Below, in pieces: positions 7,669-15,558 of a DNA stretch of 64,000 bases. Made by a program: the position numbers and the translations under genes. Each line of letters opens with the position of its first letter. The stretch's first letter is position 1. Below the pieces are notes generated by a model. It was not told the DNA's origin. It did not search any database and was given only the letters and a program-made list of their open reading frames with translations. The DNA is from Marinihelvus sp036351115 (lineage in GTDB: Bacteria; Pseudomonadota; Gammaproteobacteria; Xanthomonadales; SZUA-36), in assembly GCA_036351115.1 (NCBI GenBank), contig JAZBOL010000010.1, forward strand, positions 20,491-84,490, written 5' to 3'.

Positions 7669-10118
7669 GCCTTTCGAGTGGCCAGATCGTGGAGGCCTAC
7701 GAGATCGAAACCGTGCTCGGTTCCGGGGGGTTCGGTGTCACCTACCGCGTGCGCGACCGGAAGCTGGGTCTCCGCTTCGCCCTGAAAGAGTATTTCCCCC
7801 GCCACGCCGCCGTTCGCCGTGGCGACGGATCGGTCGCGGCCCAGGCAGGCCGGGAGCAGGCCTTTCGGGAGGGCCTGGCGCGGTTCCTCGATGAAGGACG
7901 AACCCTGGCGGGACTCGATCATCCCAACCTGGCGTCCGTCGTTCGCCATTTCGAGGCGAATGGCACGGCCTGGCTCCTCATGCCGTTTTACGACGGCCGC
8001 ACCCTGGACCACCTGCTCGTGGGCGGTGGTCTGTTCGATCCCGCGGAAACCGGCGCCCTGTTGTCGCCGCTCCTCGACGCGCTGGCCTACCTGGAAGCTC
8101 GCGGCGTGGTGCACGGAGACATCAAGCCGGCGAACATCCTGGTGCAACGCAGTGGCGCGCCGGTGTTGCTGGATTTCGGGGCGGCGCGCCTGGCCCATGG
8201 CGACGAGCCGGGCGGAGCCACGGCCGGCAGTGCCGGCTATGCGGCGACGGAGCAGACCCGTGGGATCTGGGCCATCGGTCCCTGGACCGATCTCTATGGC
8301 CTGGCTGCAACGCTCTATCGCCTCACGTCCGGAACGATTCCCGTTCCCTCCGAAGACCGGCTCGAAGCGCTCGAGCGCGGAGACCCCGACCCGCTGGTGC
8401 CCCTGCGCCGGGAGCACGCAAGCGCAGGGGTCACGGGTTTTTCCCGGGGATTTGCCTCGGCGGTGGACCGGGCGCTGTCGGTCCAGCCGGAACAGCGGCC
8501 CCAGGATGTGGCGAGCTGGCGCCGGCTGCTCGGTCTCAGTCCGGGGCGCGGCTCGACGCCGTCTTCCGGCGGCGCACCGGCCGATGCCGATCTGCAAGCG
8601 GGCAGGCGTCGGGGGACGGCAGGGGGACGGTCGGATCCCGAACGCCGCGTCTGGTTGCCACAGGCGCTGGCGCTGGTCCTGGTGCTGGGCCTGGTGGCCG
8701 TGGGCGCGTGGCTGTGGTTCGATCGGCCCGGGCCCGCGGAGGGGATGTCGGCGGACGCGGTTTCGACGTTGCCGGAAACCAGCCTCGCGGAAGACGAGGA
8801 CGCCTGGGAGCAGGCGGTGCGCACGGATTCGGCGGCGGCGTTTCGGGGGTACCTGGAGGGATTCCCCCGGGGGCGCCACGTTCAGGCGGCGCGGGAACAA
8901 CTGGCCCTCTTTGACCAGGCGGCGTGGCAGGCTGCCGAGGCTGAGGGCACGCTGGCCGCCTTCGAGGATTACCTGGACCGGTTTCCGGACGGCCGTTTCG
9001 TCATCGAAGCCACCGGCCGGGCGGACGTGGCCCGCGCCGCGGAGGCGGCGGCCGAGGCGGAAGCCCGGGCCGCCGCGGAGCGGGACCGCGTGGCCTTTGC
9101 CGCGGCGCGGTCGGTGGGGACGGATGCCGCCCTCGACGACTACCTGGCGCGTTTTCCGGGCGGAAACCACGTGGAGGAAGCGCTGGCCCTGAAGGCAGCC
9201 AACGAACAGGCGCGACGGGACGAGGCGGCCTGGCGGGCGGCGGTCCAGCGGGACGAGCGGGACGGTTACGCCGCCTACCTCCGGGCGTTTCCCGAAGGAC
9301 GCCATCTCGCCGCGGCGCTGGCGGCGGTCGAGCGCCTGACCCTGCGACCCGGGAAACGGTTTCGCGACTGCGCCACGTGCCCCGAGATGGTGGTGATTCC
9401 CCCGGGTAGCTTCGAGCAGGGATCGCCCGGAGACGGTCCCCTGGCGCGATCCAATGAACGCCCGCAGCGCACCGTGCGGTTTCCGCGCGCCTTCGCCATG
9501 AGCCGGTACGAAGTGACCTTCGAGGAATGGGATGCCTGCGTCGCGGAGGGAGGTTGTCGCGCCCAGCCGGTGGATAACGGTTGGGGGCGCGGGCGTCGTC
9601 CGGTGTTCCTGGTACGCTGGATCGATGCGGTGGATTATGTTGATTGGCTTTCTGGAAAAACCGGAGAAATTTATGAATTACCGACAGAAAGTCAGTGGGA
9701 ATACGTGGCCAGAGCCGGCCAGGAGGGCGCCTGGGTCGGCGGCGCGCCGGCGCAGGTGTGCGACCACGCCAACGTTGCCGGTGATGAAACCAGCTTCGAC
9801 TGGCGGCATACCGCGTGCGCCGATCCGTTCAGCGTCGGTACAGCCGAGGTCGGCTACTTTGTCCCCAACGAGCTGGGAGTCTACGACATGGTGGGTAACG
9901 TGGCCGAATGGACCCGGGACTGCATGAATCTTTCCTACCTGGATGCACCGACGGACGGCAGCGCCTGGGAGCGGGGCCTGTGCAGCTCCCGGATCACCCG
10001 GGGTGGTTCCTGGTTCTCCGGCAGCGTGGAAATCCGCCTGCCGGCCCGCTTCGCCCTGCGCAGCGGCGAAAGCAACGATTTCACAGGGCTGCGGGTCGTG
10101 AGGGTCATCGACGAATGA
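7665..10118 (+). CDS. Ser/Thr protein kinase fused to an FGE/SUMF1-like domain
   Basis: This 817-residue protein is coupled to the previous gene by ATGA. Residues 1-290 are a Hanks-type kinase: P-loop GSGGFG (19-24), Lys41 in ALKEYFP, HGDIKPANIL (catalytic Asp152) and DFG (Asp170). A single membrane segment lies near 332-353 (ALALVLVLGLVAVGAWLWF). Four repeats with YLxxFPxGxH cores follow (about 375-560). The C-terminus (about 568-815) is a formylglycine-generating-enzyme-like domain: CATCPEMVVIPPGSF, ELPTESQWEYVAR, MVGNVAEWTRDC, RGGSW and FTGLRVVR. The Cys pair that FGE enzymes use near the C-terminus is absent, so this is likely a ligand- or peptide-binding fold in the periplasm rather than a sulfatase activator. 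The kinase should phosphorylate Thr on FHA partners. Confidence 0.93.
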   Translation: MSLSSGQIVEAYEIETVLGSGGFGVTYRVRDRKLGLRFALKEYFPRHAAVRRGDGSVAAQAGREQAFREGLARFLDEGRTLAGLDHPNLASVVRHFEANGTAWLLMPFYDGRTLDHLLVGGGLFDPAETGALLSPLLDALAYLEARGVVHGDIKPANILVQRSGAPVLLDFGAARLAHGDEPGGATAGSAGYAATEQTRGIWAIGPWTDLYGLAATLYRLTSGTIPVPSEDRLEALERGDPDPLVPLRREHASAGVTGFSRGFASAVDRALSVQPEQRPQDVASWRRLLGLSPGRGSTPSSGGAPADADLQAGRRRGTAGGRSDPERRVWLPQALALVLVLGLVAVGAWLWFDRPGPAEGMSADAVSTLPETSLAEDEDAWEQAVRTDSAAAFRGYLEGFPRGRHVQAAREQLALFDQAAWQAAEAEGTLAAFEDYLDRFPDGRFVIEATGRADVARAAEAAAEAEARAAAERDRVAFAAARSVGTDAALDDYLARFPGGNHVEEALALKAANEQARRDEAAWRAAVQRDERDGYAAYLRAFPEGRHLAAALAAVERLTLRPGKRFRDCATCPEMVVIPPGSFEQGSPGDGPLARSNERPQRTVRFPRAFAMSRYEVTFEEWDACVAEGGCRAQPVDNGWGRGRRPVFLVRWIDAVDYVDWLSGKTGEIYELPTESQWEYVARAGQEGAWVGGAPAQVCDHANVAGDETSFDWRHTACADPFSVGTAEVGYFVPNELGVYDMVGNVAEWTRDCMNLSYLDAPTDGSAWERGLCSSRITRGGSWFSGSVEIRLPARFALRSGESNDFTGLRVVRVIDE

Positions 10119-11224
10119 ATCGCGTCGCACTCTCATGGCCCGCCATCCTCCTGCTGTTGACGGGATTCGCCGTCGACGTCCTGGCCCAGGACGGGGCCGG
10201 CGAGGATCCCGCCCCCTCGGCTGACAGCCAGGCCGTGGACGAGGAGGAGGCGGAGTTTCGCCGGCGCATGGAGCTGGAAGAGGGCGACGGCGGCGACCGC
10301 ACGTCGCGCCCGGATCTGCCGGACATTGTCGATGTCGACCCGGTCGCGTCGCCGGAAGATCGTTTGCCCCCGGCGTCCCGGGAACACCTCGAGGAGCAGC
10401 TGACGGAGCTGATTATCGAGAATGGCCGTTGGGAACCCGCCGACGCGGAGCGCGAGGCCGACTACGAACCCAGTGCGGCGGCCCAGGCAGACCCGCAGCT
10501 CGCCCAGGAGGAAGCGGAGGCCTGGTCGGCCATGGTGAAGGCCTACCACGAGCGGGAGCGCACCGCCTGGGAGGCCGCCGGCGGCCGGGGTTCCGGGGCG
10601 GGTCCAGCCCCGGGTCCGGGCCAGGGGGCAGGAAACGGATCGGAAACCGGATCGGGGAGCGGGTCGGGCAATGGGTCGGGCAGTGGTTCAGGTCAGGGGT
10701 CCGGTCCGAACGCCGGCGCCCCGGCAGGCGGTGCCACCGGGGCTGATGCCCAGCGGGCGCCGACCGGCGAGCCATTCAGCGCCCTGGAGTTTCTCGGTGG
10801 TGATGGCTCTGCCGAGGGCTCTGCCGAGGTCCGGGAGGACAACGCCGGGACCTCGACCAGTCCCCCAATTGGGGATCAATCAGTCGACCTGGCGGAGCGC
10901 TCCGCCAGGTCCGGCGCCGGGGAACCGCCAGCAGCTGCGTCCCCCGGGGAACCTGGCGCGATCGACCCGGAAGCCCTGGAGGCGCTGTTCTCCGGCAACG
11001 CGTCCGCTGCCGGGAATCCCGAACCATCGAATGTCCCGGAGGGTAACGGGTCCCCTGACGCATCGTCCGCGGGTGACGCCTCGTCGGAAGCGCGCACATC
11101 GCCGCCTCCGGCCGCGCCCCAGCCCCCGGCGGCTCCCCAGCCGCCGGCCGAACCGTCGTTTTGGGACTGGCTCCGGGGTCTGTTCGGCGGGGGGGCAGAG
11201 GACGAGGAACCACCGTCCGGCTGA
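10115..11224 (+). CDS. secreted low-complexity Gly/Ser/Pro-rich protein
   Basis: ATGA-coupled to the kinase gene. The 369-residue product has a signal peptide (about residues 1-24, ending VLAQ), an acidic N-terminal third with a helical stretch (about 95-150), a Gly-Ser tract built of short GSGSG-type repeats (about 160-205), a Pro-Gln tract (PQPPAAPQPPAEP) and a conserved-looking end SFWDWLRGLFGGG. No family is recognised. The composition suggests an extended periplasmic linker or spacer with a short amphipathic terminal anchor. Its place as the last gene of the kinase operon suggests a structural or substrate role for the periplasmic face of that system. Confidence 0.75.
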   Translation: MNRVALSWPAILLLLTGFAVDVLAQDGAGEDPAPSADSQAVDEEEAEFRRRMELEEGDGGDRTSRPDLPDIVDVDPVASPEDRLPPASREHLEEQLTELIIENGRWEPADAEREADYEPSAAAQADPQLAQEEAEAWSAMVKAYHERERTAWEAAGGRGSGAGPAPGPGQGAGNGSETGSGSGSGNGSGSGSGQGSGPNAGAPAGGATGADAQRAPTGEPFSALEFLGGDGSAEGSAEVREDNAGTSTSPPIGDQSVDLAERSARSGAGEPPAAASPGEPGAIDPEALEALFSGNASAAGNPEPSNVPEGNGSPDASSAGDASSEARTSPPPAAPQPPAAPQPPAEPSFWDWLRGLFGGGAEDEEPPSG

Positions 11225-11260
11225 TGCGGATCCCGGCCGCCGCGTCCGGGCGACGCCGGC

Positions 11261-12106
11261 TCAGCGGTAGCGGAAGTAGCTGCTGAGCGCCGGCAGCAGG
11301 AAGAAGAGGGTGCGAGCGGTGCGGCGAGCCGCGTAGGCCCGGTGTTCGTCGGTCAACTGGCGGTTCATTTCCTCCGCGGCCAGGACGCGTTCCCGCAGGA
11401 ACGCCGTGTTCTCCGTATCGTCGAGCAACCGGTGGAAGGCATCCAGGCGCCCCGCGCTCTCCTCGATGGCGCCGTCGGCCAGCGCGTCCATTTCCCGGGC
11501 GAACGCGAGATACTCGAGCTCATTGCGCGCGCGCACCGTTCCGCCCTGGTAGTCCTCGACCACCCGCTCGTCCAGGGCGCCGTTCGCCGCCATCAGTTCG
11601 AGGCTGTCCAGGACCGCGCTGCGGACGAGCAGGATTTCCTCGGCGAGCAGTTCCTGGTCGATCGTCGCCACGATTTCGGGTGACTCGGTTTCGATGCGTC
11701 GCAGTTCCGCATCGACGTCCGCACCGGCGGCCTCCCGAAACGCGGCGAGGTCCGACAGGCTCGCCAGGATGCTTTCAGCGCTCGCGATGCGGTAACCGGC
11801 GCCCTGGTAGGTCGCCAGGTCGGGGATGGCCGGAACGGTCCCGTCCGGCGGGCCGTAGCGCGCTTCGAGGGCTGCGCGCAGGTCGTCGTCAACGTCCGTC
11901 GTGATGCCCTCGAGGAATCGGAGCTGCCAGTAGCGCTCGCCGGGCGTGGGAGCGGGTGGAGCCGGGGTCGCATCGTCCAGCGATGGGCTCGTCGCGGGCT
12001 CGGCAGCCGGGTCAGTGGCGGGAGCGCCGGTTGCATTCACCGGATTCTGGGCGCAGGCGGCGCCCAGGCTGGCCAGGAGGAGCAGGGCGGGCAGGGCGGT
12101 TTTCAC
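11261..12106 (-). CDS. secreted or lipid-anchored helical protein of unknown function
   Basis: This 281-residue protein has an N-terminal signal sequence MKTALPALLLLASLGAACAQ. The Cys could be a weak lipobox (GAAC) or the site may be for signal peptidase I. A Pro/Thr-rich linker is followed by about 190 residues of acidic, mostly helical sequence, then a short hydrophobic C-terminus TLFFLLPALSSYFRYR. I recognise no family. It overlaps the stop of the upstream MORN lipoprotein gene by 4 bases (both minus strand), so the two are likely co-translated and may form an envelope complex. Confidence 0.7.
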   Translation of the reverse strand: MKTALPALLLLASLGAACAQNPVNATGAPATDPAAEPATSPSLDDATPAPPAPTPGERYWQLRFLEGITTDVDDDLRAALEARYGPPDGTVPAIPDLATYQGAGYRIASAESILASLSDLAAFREAAGADVDAELRRIETESPEIVATIDQELLAEEILLVRSAVLDSLELMAANGALDERVVEDYQGGTVRARNELEYLAFAREMDALADGAIEESAGRLDAFHRLLDDTENTAFLRERVLAAEEMNRQLTDEHRAYAARRTARTLFFLLPALSSYFRYR

Positions 12107-14091
12107 TGGAACGGAAAGGCGCGCCAGGCCTCCGGGTCGCCCCGTCCCCGGTCCACGCCATCTTCATAGCGCCGCCAGGCCGTGTTTTGCCCCGCGACCT
12201 CGACCCGCACTTCGCCATGGGGCCTGCCGTCCCGGAAGCCGCCCTCGTAGTAGACGGCGCCCACCAGGCCGGGCTCGTGGAGAATCATCGCTCCCTGCCC
12301 GTTCGCCGTGCCGGAGCGCGCGTCGCCGAGGAATTCGACGTGCCGGCCCGCGTCTGTCCGCACCACTCCGTACCCACGACCAGTGGCCAGCCCGTTCAGG
12401 CATGCACCGTACCAGCGGCCCTGGCTGCTCGCTTCCGGATGGCGGTAGGTGCAGTCGGTCTCGATATCGACGGTCAGGGACCGCACCCGGGATTGGTACA
12501 GGGCGAGGGTCTGCTCGCGAAAAGTTGCATAGTCCCGGGCGCTGATTTCCCGGGTGCCTTCCGCCAGGCGAACCTGCACCGTGATCTGTTCCGTGAGCGC
12601 CGGCGCCATCTGGGACAGGAAGCCTTCCCCCACCTGGTCGCCCAGCTGGTTGGCGGCGATGGCGGTTTCCACGGCGGCAAACGATCCCAAAATGAGGGCG
12701 TCGCTCAGCAGCGCCTTGCCGGCATCGTAACTGCCGCCATCCCAGACGTCGCTTCCGGCGTAGGCGGCGCCGGCCATGGCCAGGATCGCCACCGCGGTTG
12801 CGACGTTCTGCCGCACCGCGATCTCACGCCGCTGGTCCAGGTTGCGTTGCTCGGCGGCGATCATTTCCCGCATGGACCGGCCGTAGGCGCCCTCGAAGAC
12901 CCCGGCGTAGATCCGCTCTGACTGGGCCGCGAGAAAACGCCGTTCCGCCTCGATGAGTTTTTCCGCCAGGGCCAGGCGAGCCCTCACGCTCTCGTCCTCG
13001 CTGTGCGCGAGAAAGGCAAAAGCGAGCTCGGGATCGAAGGAAGCCAGCAGCTTCTGCCGGTCGGAGAACGTCGCCCGGTCATGGTCGAAGTTGGACAGGG
13101 CGCGCTCCACGCGGCTGCTGACGCCGTCGGCAAAGCTGGTTCGGAACGGATTCTGCGCCGGGTCGTTCGGCCAACCGGTGACCTGCTCCCCGTCCATGCG
13201 GATCTTCTCGAGGGGGTAACGCTCCACCGCCGCCAGCTCCGGCCGATCGCTGCGCACGGGCTTGGTCGGGACCTGCACCTGGGGAACGTCGCCATTCAGA
13301 AAGCGGGCGAAATCCAGGCTGCGCGCATCGTCGATGGGCCGGAATGCCAGGCGGCCGGCAAATTCCTCGTCGGCGATCTCGGAGGACTGCTGCCACGCCG
13401 AGGCCACCAGGTCCTCGCTGGCCAGGATCAGGCCGTTCGTCGCGGGGCGCAGCCAGTGGTCGGCGTGGACCACGGCCAGGGGTGTCACCATGTCGCCGAA
13501 GGTCAGGGGTGGCGAATCCATCATCTTTTCCGGGTCCGGAAAAGAGTAGGTCACGAAATCGATGGTGAGCACGCTGGGTATGGATTCGGTGGCCAGCATG
13601 GGCTCGGTGACCAGGGCGCCGTTTTCGTCCGTGGTCACCAGGTGCGGCGAGAGCAGCACCGTGTCGGGGGGCAGCTCTTCGCGGAGCGCCCGGTACAGGC
13701 TCATGGCGTAGAAATTCGACTTGGCGATGGCGCCCTCGGCAATGGCGTCCGCGTCGAAACTGGTCCAGCCGTCATTGTCGACGCGCCCGCCGATCGCCTG
13801 CCGGGCGTAGGCGTCCTTCCAGGCCGCATCGGCATCGCTGTCGATCATGGCCGGGTAGCGCACCACGACCCAGGCGTCCGCGGGGGAGCGGCTGGCGTCC
13901 TCCACGGCGAAGGTGGGATCGTAACCGTAGGCACTCTCCGCCTTGCCGCGCGCGGTGCCGGCGCAGCCCTGCAGCAGCAGGCCCGCCAGGGCGACGAAGA
14001 GACAGGCAGCGCGCAGGGGCGCTCCGCGGAAGCGCCGCACGTTTCGCGCCGATGCACACACCGTATTCCTTGGGGGTTTCGAATTGCTCAT
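12103..14091 (-). CDS. large lipoprotein with C-terminal MORN-like repeats
   Basis: The start is ATG 14091 (MSNSKPPRN); a TTG two codons upstream is less likely. A lipobox (ALAGLLLQGC) marks a lipoprotein of about 662 residues. The middle is of unknown fold and has a helical/coiled region (about 350-430) and a small hydrophobic Ala/Gly stretch (NVATAVAILAMAGAAYAGSD). The last 110 residues (RWYGACLNGLATGRGYGVVR, YYEGGFRDGRPHGEVRVEV) read as MORN-type repeats, which make short beta-hairpins and often bind lipids or act as scaffolds. It is probably an outer-membrane or periplasmic scaffold translated with the downstream 281-residue protein. Confidence 0.75.
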   Translation of the reverse strand: MSNSKPPRNTVCASARNVRRFRGAPLRAACLFVALAGLLLQGCAGTARGKAESAYGYDPTFAVEDASRSPADAWVVVRYPAMIDSDADAAWKDAYARQAIGGRVDNDGWTSFDADAIAEGAIAKSNFYAMSLYRALREELPPDTVLLSPHLVTTDENGALVTEPMLATESIPSVLTIDFVTYSFPDPEKMMDSPPLTFGDMVTPLAVVHADHWLRPATNGLILASEDLVASAWQQSSEIADEEFAGRLAFRPIDDARSLDFARFLNGDVPQVQVPTKPVRSDRPELAAVERYPLEKIRMDGEQVTGWPNDPAQNPFRTSFADGVSSRVERALSNFDHDRATFSDRQKLLASFDPELAFAFLAHSEDESVRARLALAEKLIEAERRFLAAQSERIYAGVFEGAYGRSMREMIAAEQRNLDQRREIAVRQNVATAVAILAMAGAAYAGSDVWDGGSYDAGKALLSDALILGSFAAVETAIAANQLGDQVGEGFLSQMAPALTEQITVQVRLAEGTREISARDYATFREQTLALYQSRVRSLTVDIETDCTYRHPEASSQGRWYGACLNGLATGRGYGVVRTDAGRHVEFLGDARSGTANGQGAMILHEPGLVGAVYYEGGFRDGRPHGEVRVEVAGQNTAWRRYEDGVDRGRGDPEAWRAFPFQ

Positions 14092-14303
14092 GGCCAAAAT
14101 TCAGCACTCCGTTGCCCAGGCTCCGTTTCACCGTCAAGATGGGGCGGTCATGACGCGTTCATTGTGCCACGGTCCCGGCGGGATCCCAGTATCCTGGTCG
14201 TCGGCCCGTACCGGTCGACGGGATTCATTATGCGAGCGCCGCCTGAACCTTCCATGAACCGCGTGACTTCAGGCGGGAATCCGCCCTGGAGAGGATTGAA
14301 CGG

Positions 14304-15257
14304 ATGAGCAGGGGCTCACGGGGGGTGCTGGCCGGGATCGCCATCGGACTCGTTGTCCTGGGGGCGGCCCCCGCGACGGCATGGGGCCGGGAAACCGCTG
14401 CGCTTCCCGACCCGCTCGCCGACGCGGAACGCTTTACGGCGCTGCTGGAGGCGACCGCTTATCGTCCGTCGGGCCGGGAACTGTCAGACCGTTACCTGGC
14501 GCCCGGTTCCCGGGCGCTGGAGTCCTTCGCCCGGGGCCGCATCGGTCGCGAATCCGACCTGGCCCGGGCAATCCGGGTGCTGCGCCCGGACTATCGCCGC
14601 GCCGCGGAGCGATGCCTGCCCGCCGCGAGGACACTGGTGGCGGAGCTGCCGGATCTCCTCGAAGCCACCCGCAGCACGCTGGGTCTCGAGCCTGACGCCG
14701 CGACGCCCCGGGTCGCCATCCTTTTCGGGGCCGGTCGTTCGGCCGGTACCGTGATCGACGACACGGTCATCCTGGCCCTGGAAGTCGTTTGCCGATTCGA
14801 TGCCCCCGGCGAGGATCCGCTGGCGCTGCTGCGCGGTTTCCTCGTGCACGAAGTGGTGCATTTTCACCAGCTGCGCTGGCAACGGCCCGGTCTGGAGGAC
14901 AGCCTGCTGCGCCAGGCCCTGCTGGAAGGTTACGCCGACCTGGTCACGCAGCAGGTCCTGGGGACGCCGACACCGCCGGCCCGGGAGCGCGCACGCTACG
15001 GGGTGCAGCACGAGGCGCGGCTCTGGGCGGCATTCCGGGCAGACATGGCGGGTCGCGATCTGGCGCCCTGGATGTACGGACCCGGACGGCCCGGTGAGCC
15101 GGCCGATCTCGGCTACTGGCTGGGCTTGCGCATCAGCGAGGCCCTGTTTTCGTCCGCTGGCGCCGAACCCCAGGTGCGTTTCGACCTGCTCCGTCTCGAG
15201 GATCCCTTCGCGCTGCTCGAGCGCAGTGCCTACGAGGAGCGTTTCGAAGCGCCCTGA
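14304..15257 (+). CDS. secreted zinc-metalloprotease-like protein (DUF2268-like)
   Basis: This 317-residue product follows a good Shine-Dalgarno (GGAGAGGA) and has a signal peptide (about 1-27, ending ATAWG). HEVVHFHQ (near residue 187) matches the HExxH zinc site, and LLEGYADLV about 25 residues later could supply the third, Glu/Asp-type ligand. The layout resembles DUF2268-type predicted Zn-dependent proteases. The substrate is unknown. It is divergent from the lipoprotein pair and may belong to the same envelope module. Its 3' end overlaps the convergent GIY-YIG gene by 28 bases. Confidence 0.75.
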   Translation: MSRGSRGVLAGIAIGLVVLGAAPATAWGRETAALPDPLADAERFTALLEATAYRPSGRELSDRYLAPGSRALESFARGRIGRESDLARAIRVLRPDYRRAAERCLPAARTLVAELPDLLEATRSTLGLEPDAATPRVAILFGAGRSAGTVIDDTVILALEVVCRFDAPGEDPLALLRGFLVHEVVHFHQLRWQRPGLEDSLLRQALLEGYADLVTQQVLGTPTPPARERARYGVQHEARLWAAFRADMAGRDLAPWMYGPGRPGEPADLGYWLGLRISEALFSSAGAEPQVRFDLLRLEDPFALLERSAYEERFEAP

Positions 15258-15532
15258 GCGGTCGTTGACGGGGCCGAGTCGGCCAGGCGCAACTTGCCGC
15301 GCCGGTCCAGTTTCTTGATGGCTGCCTCCCGTCGCAGTGCGCTGCCGCGGTCGTGACCCGCTTCATGCCACACCACGGCTTCCGGCCTCCGTCCGGCGAA
15401 ATAGCGTGCACCCCGTTTGCCGTTGCCGTGTTCCCCGAAGCGCCGCTCCAGGTCCGTGGTCACGCCGGTGTACAGGCTGCCGTCATCGCAGCGGATCATG
15501 TACACGGTCCAGCGCTTGGGGGATTGACTCAC
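15230..15532 (-). CDS. GIY-YIG domain protein (UPF0213/YhbQ-like)
   Basis: This 100-residue single-domain protein has VYMIRCDDGSLYTGVT as the GIY-YIG core and RFGEHGNGKRGARY with the conserved Arg and His. The family has a nuclease fold related to UvrC; in E. coli YhbQ a role in genome maintenance is suspected but not settled. It may share a transcript with the glycosyltransferase gene 26 bases upstream on the same strand. Confidence 0.9.
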   Translation of the reverse strand: MSQSPKRWTVYMIRCDDGSLYTGVTTDLERRFGEHGNGKRGARYFAGRRPEAVVWHEAGHDRGSALRREAAIKKLDRRGKLRLADSAPSTTAQGASKRSS

Positions 15533-15558
15533 GGCAGTGGCGGTTGGTGGGCGGCGCG

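Noticed and set aside
2308..10118. Type VI secretion regulatory locus
   Set aside because: PP2C, kinase and FHA genes fit, but there is no TssB/C, Hcp, VgrG, ClpV or TssJ/L/M-like product within 60 kb to the right, and only 2 kb are seen to the left.
9625..10118. Diversity-generating retroelement variable region in the FGE-like domain
   Set aside because: DGR targets have this fold, but no reverse transcriptase, template repeat or adenine-rich second copy was seen in the window.
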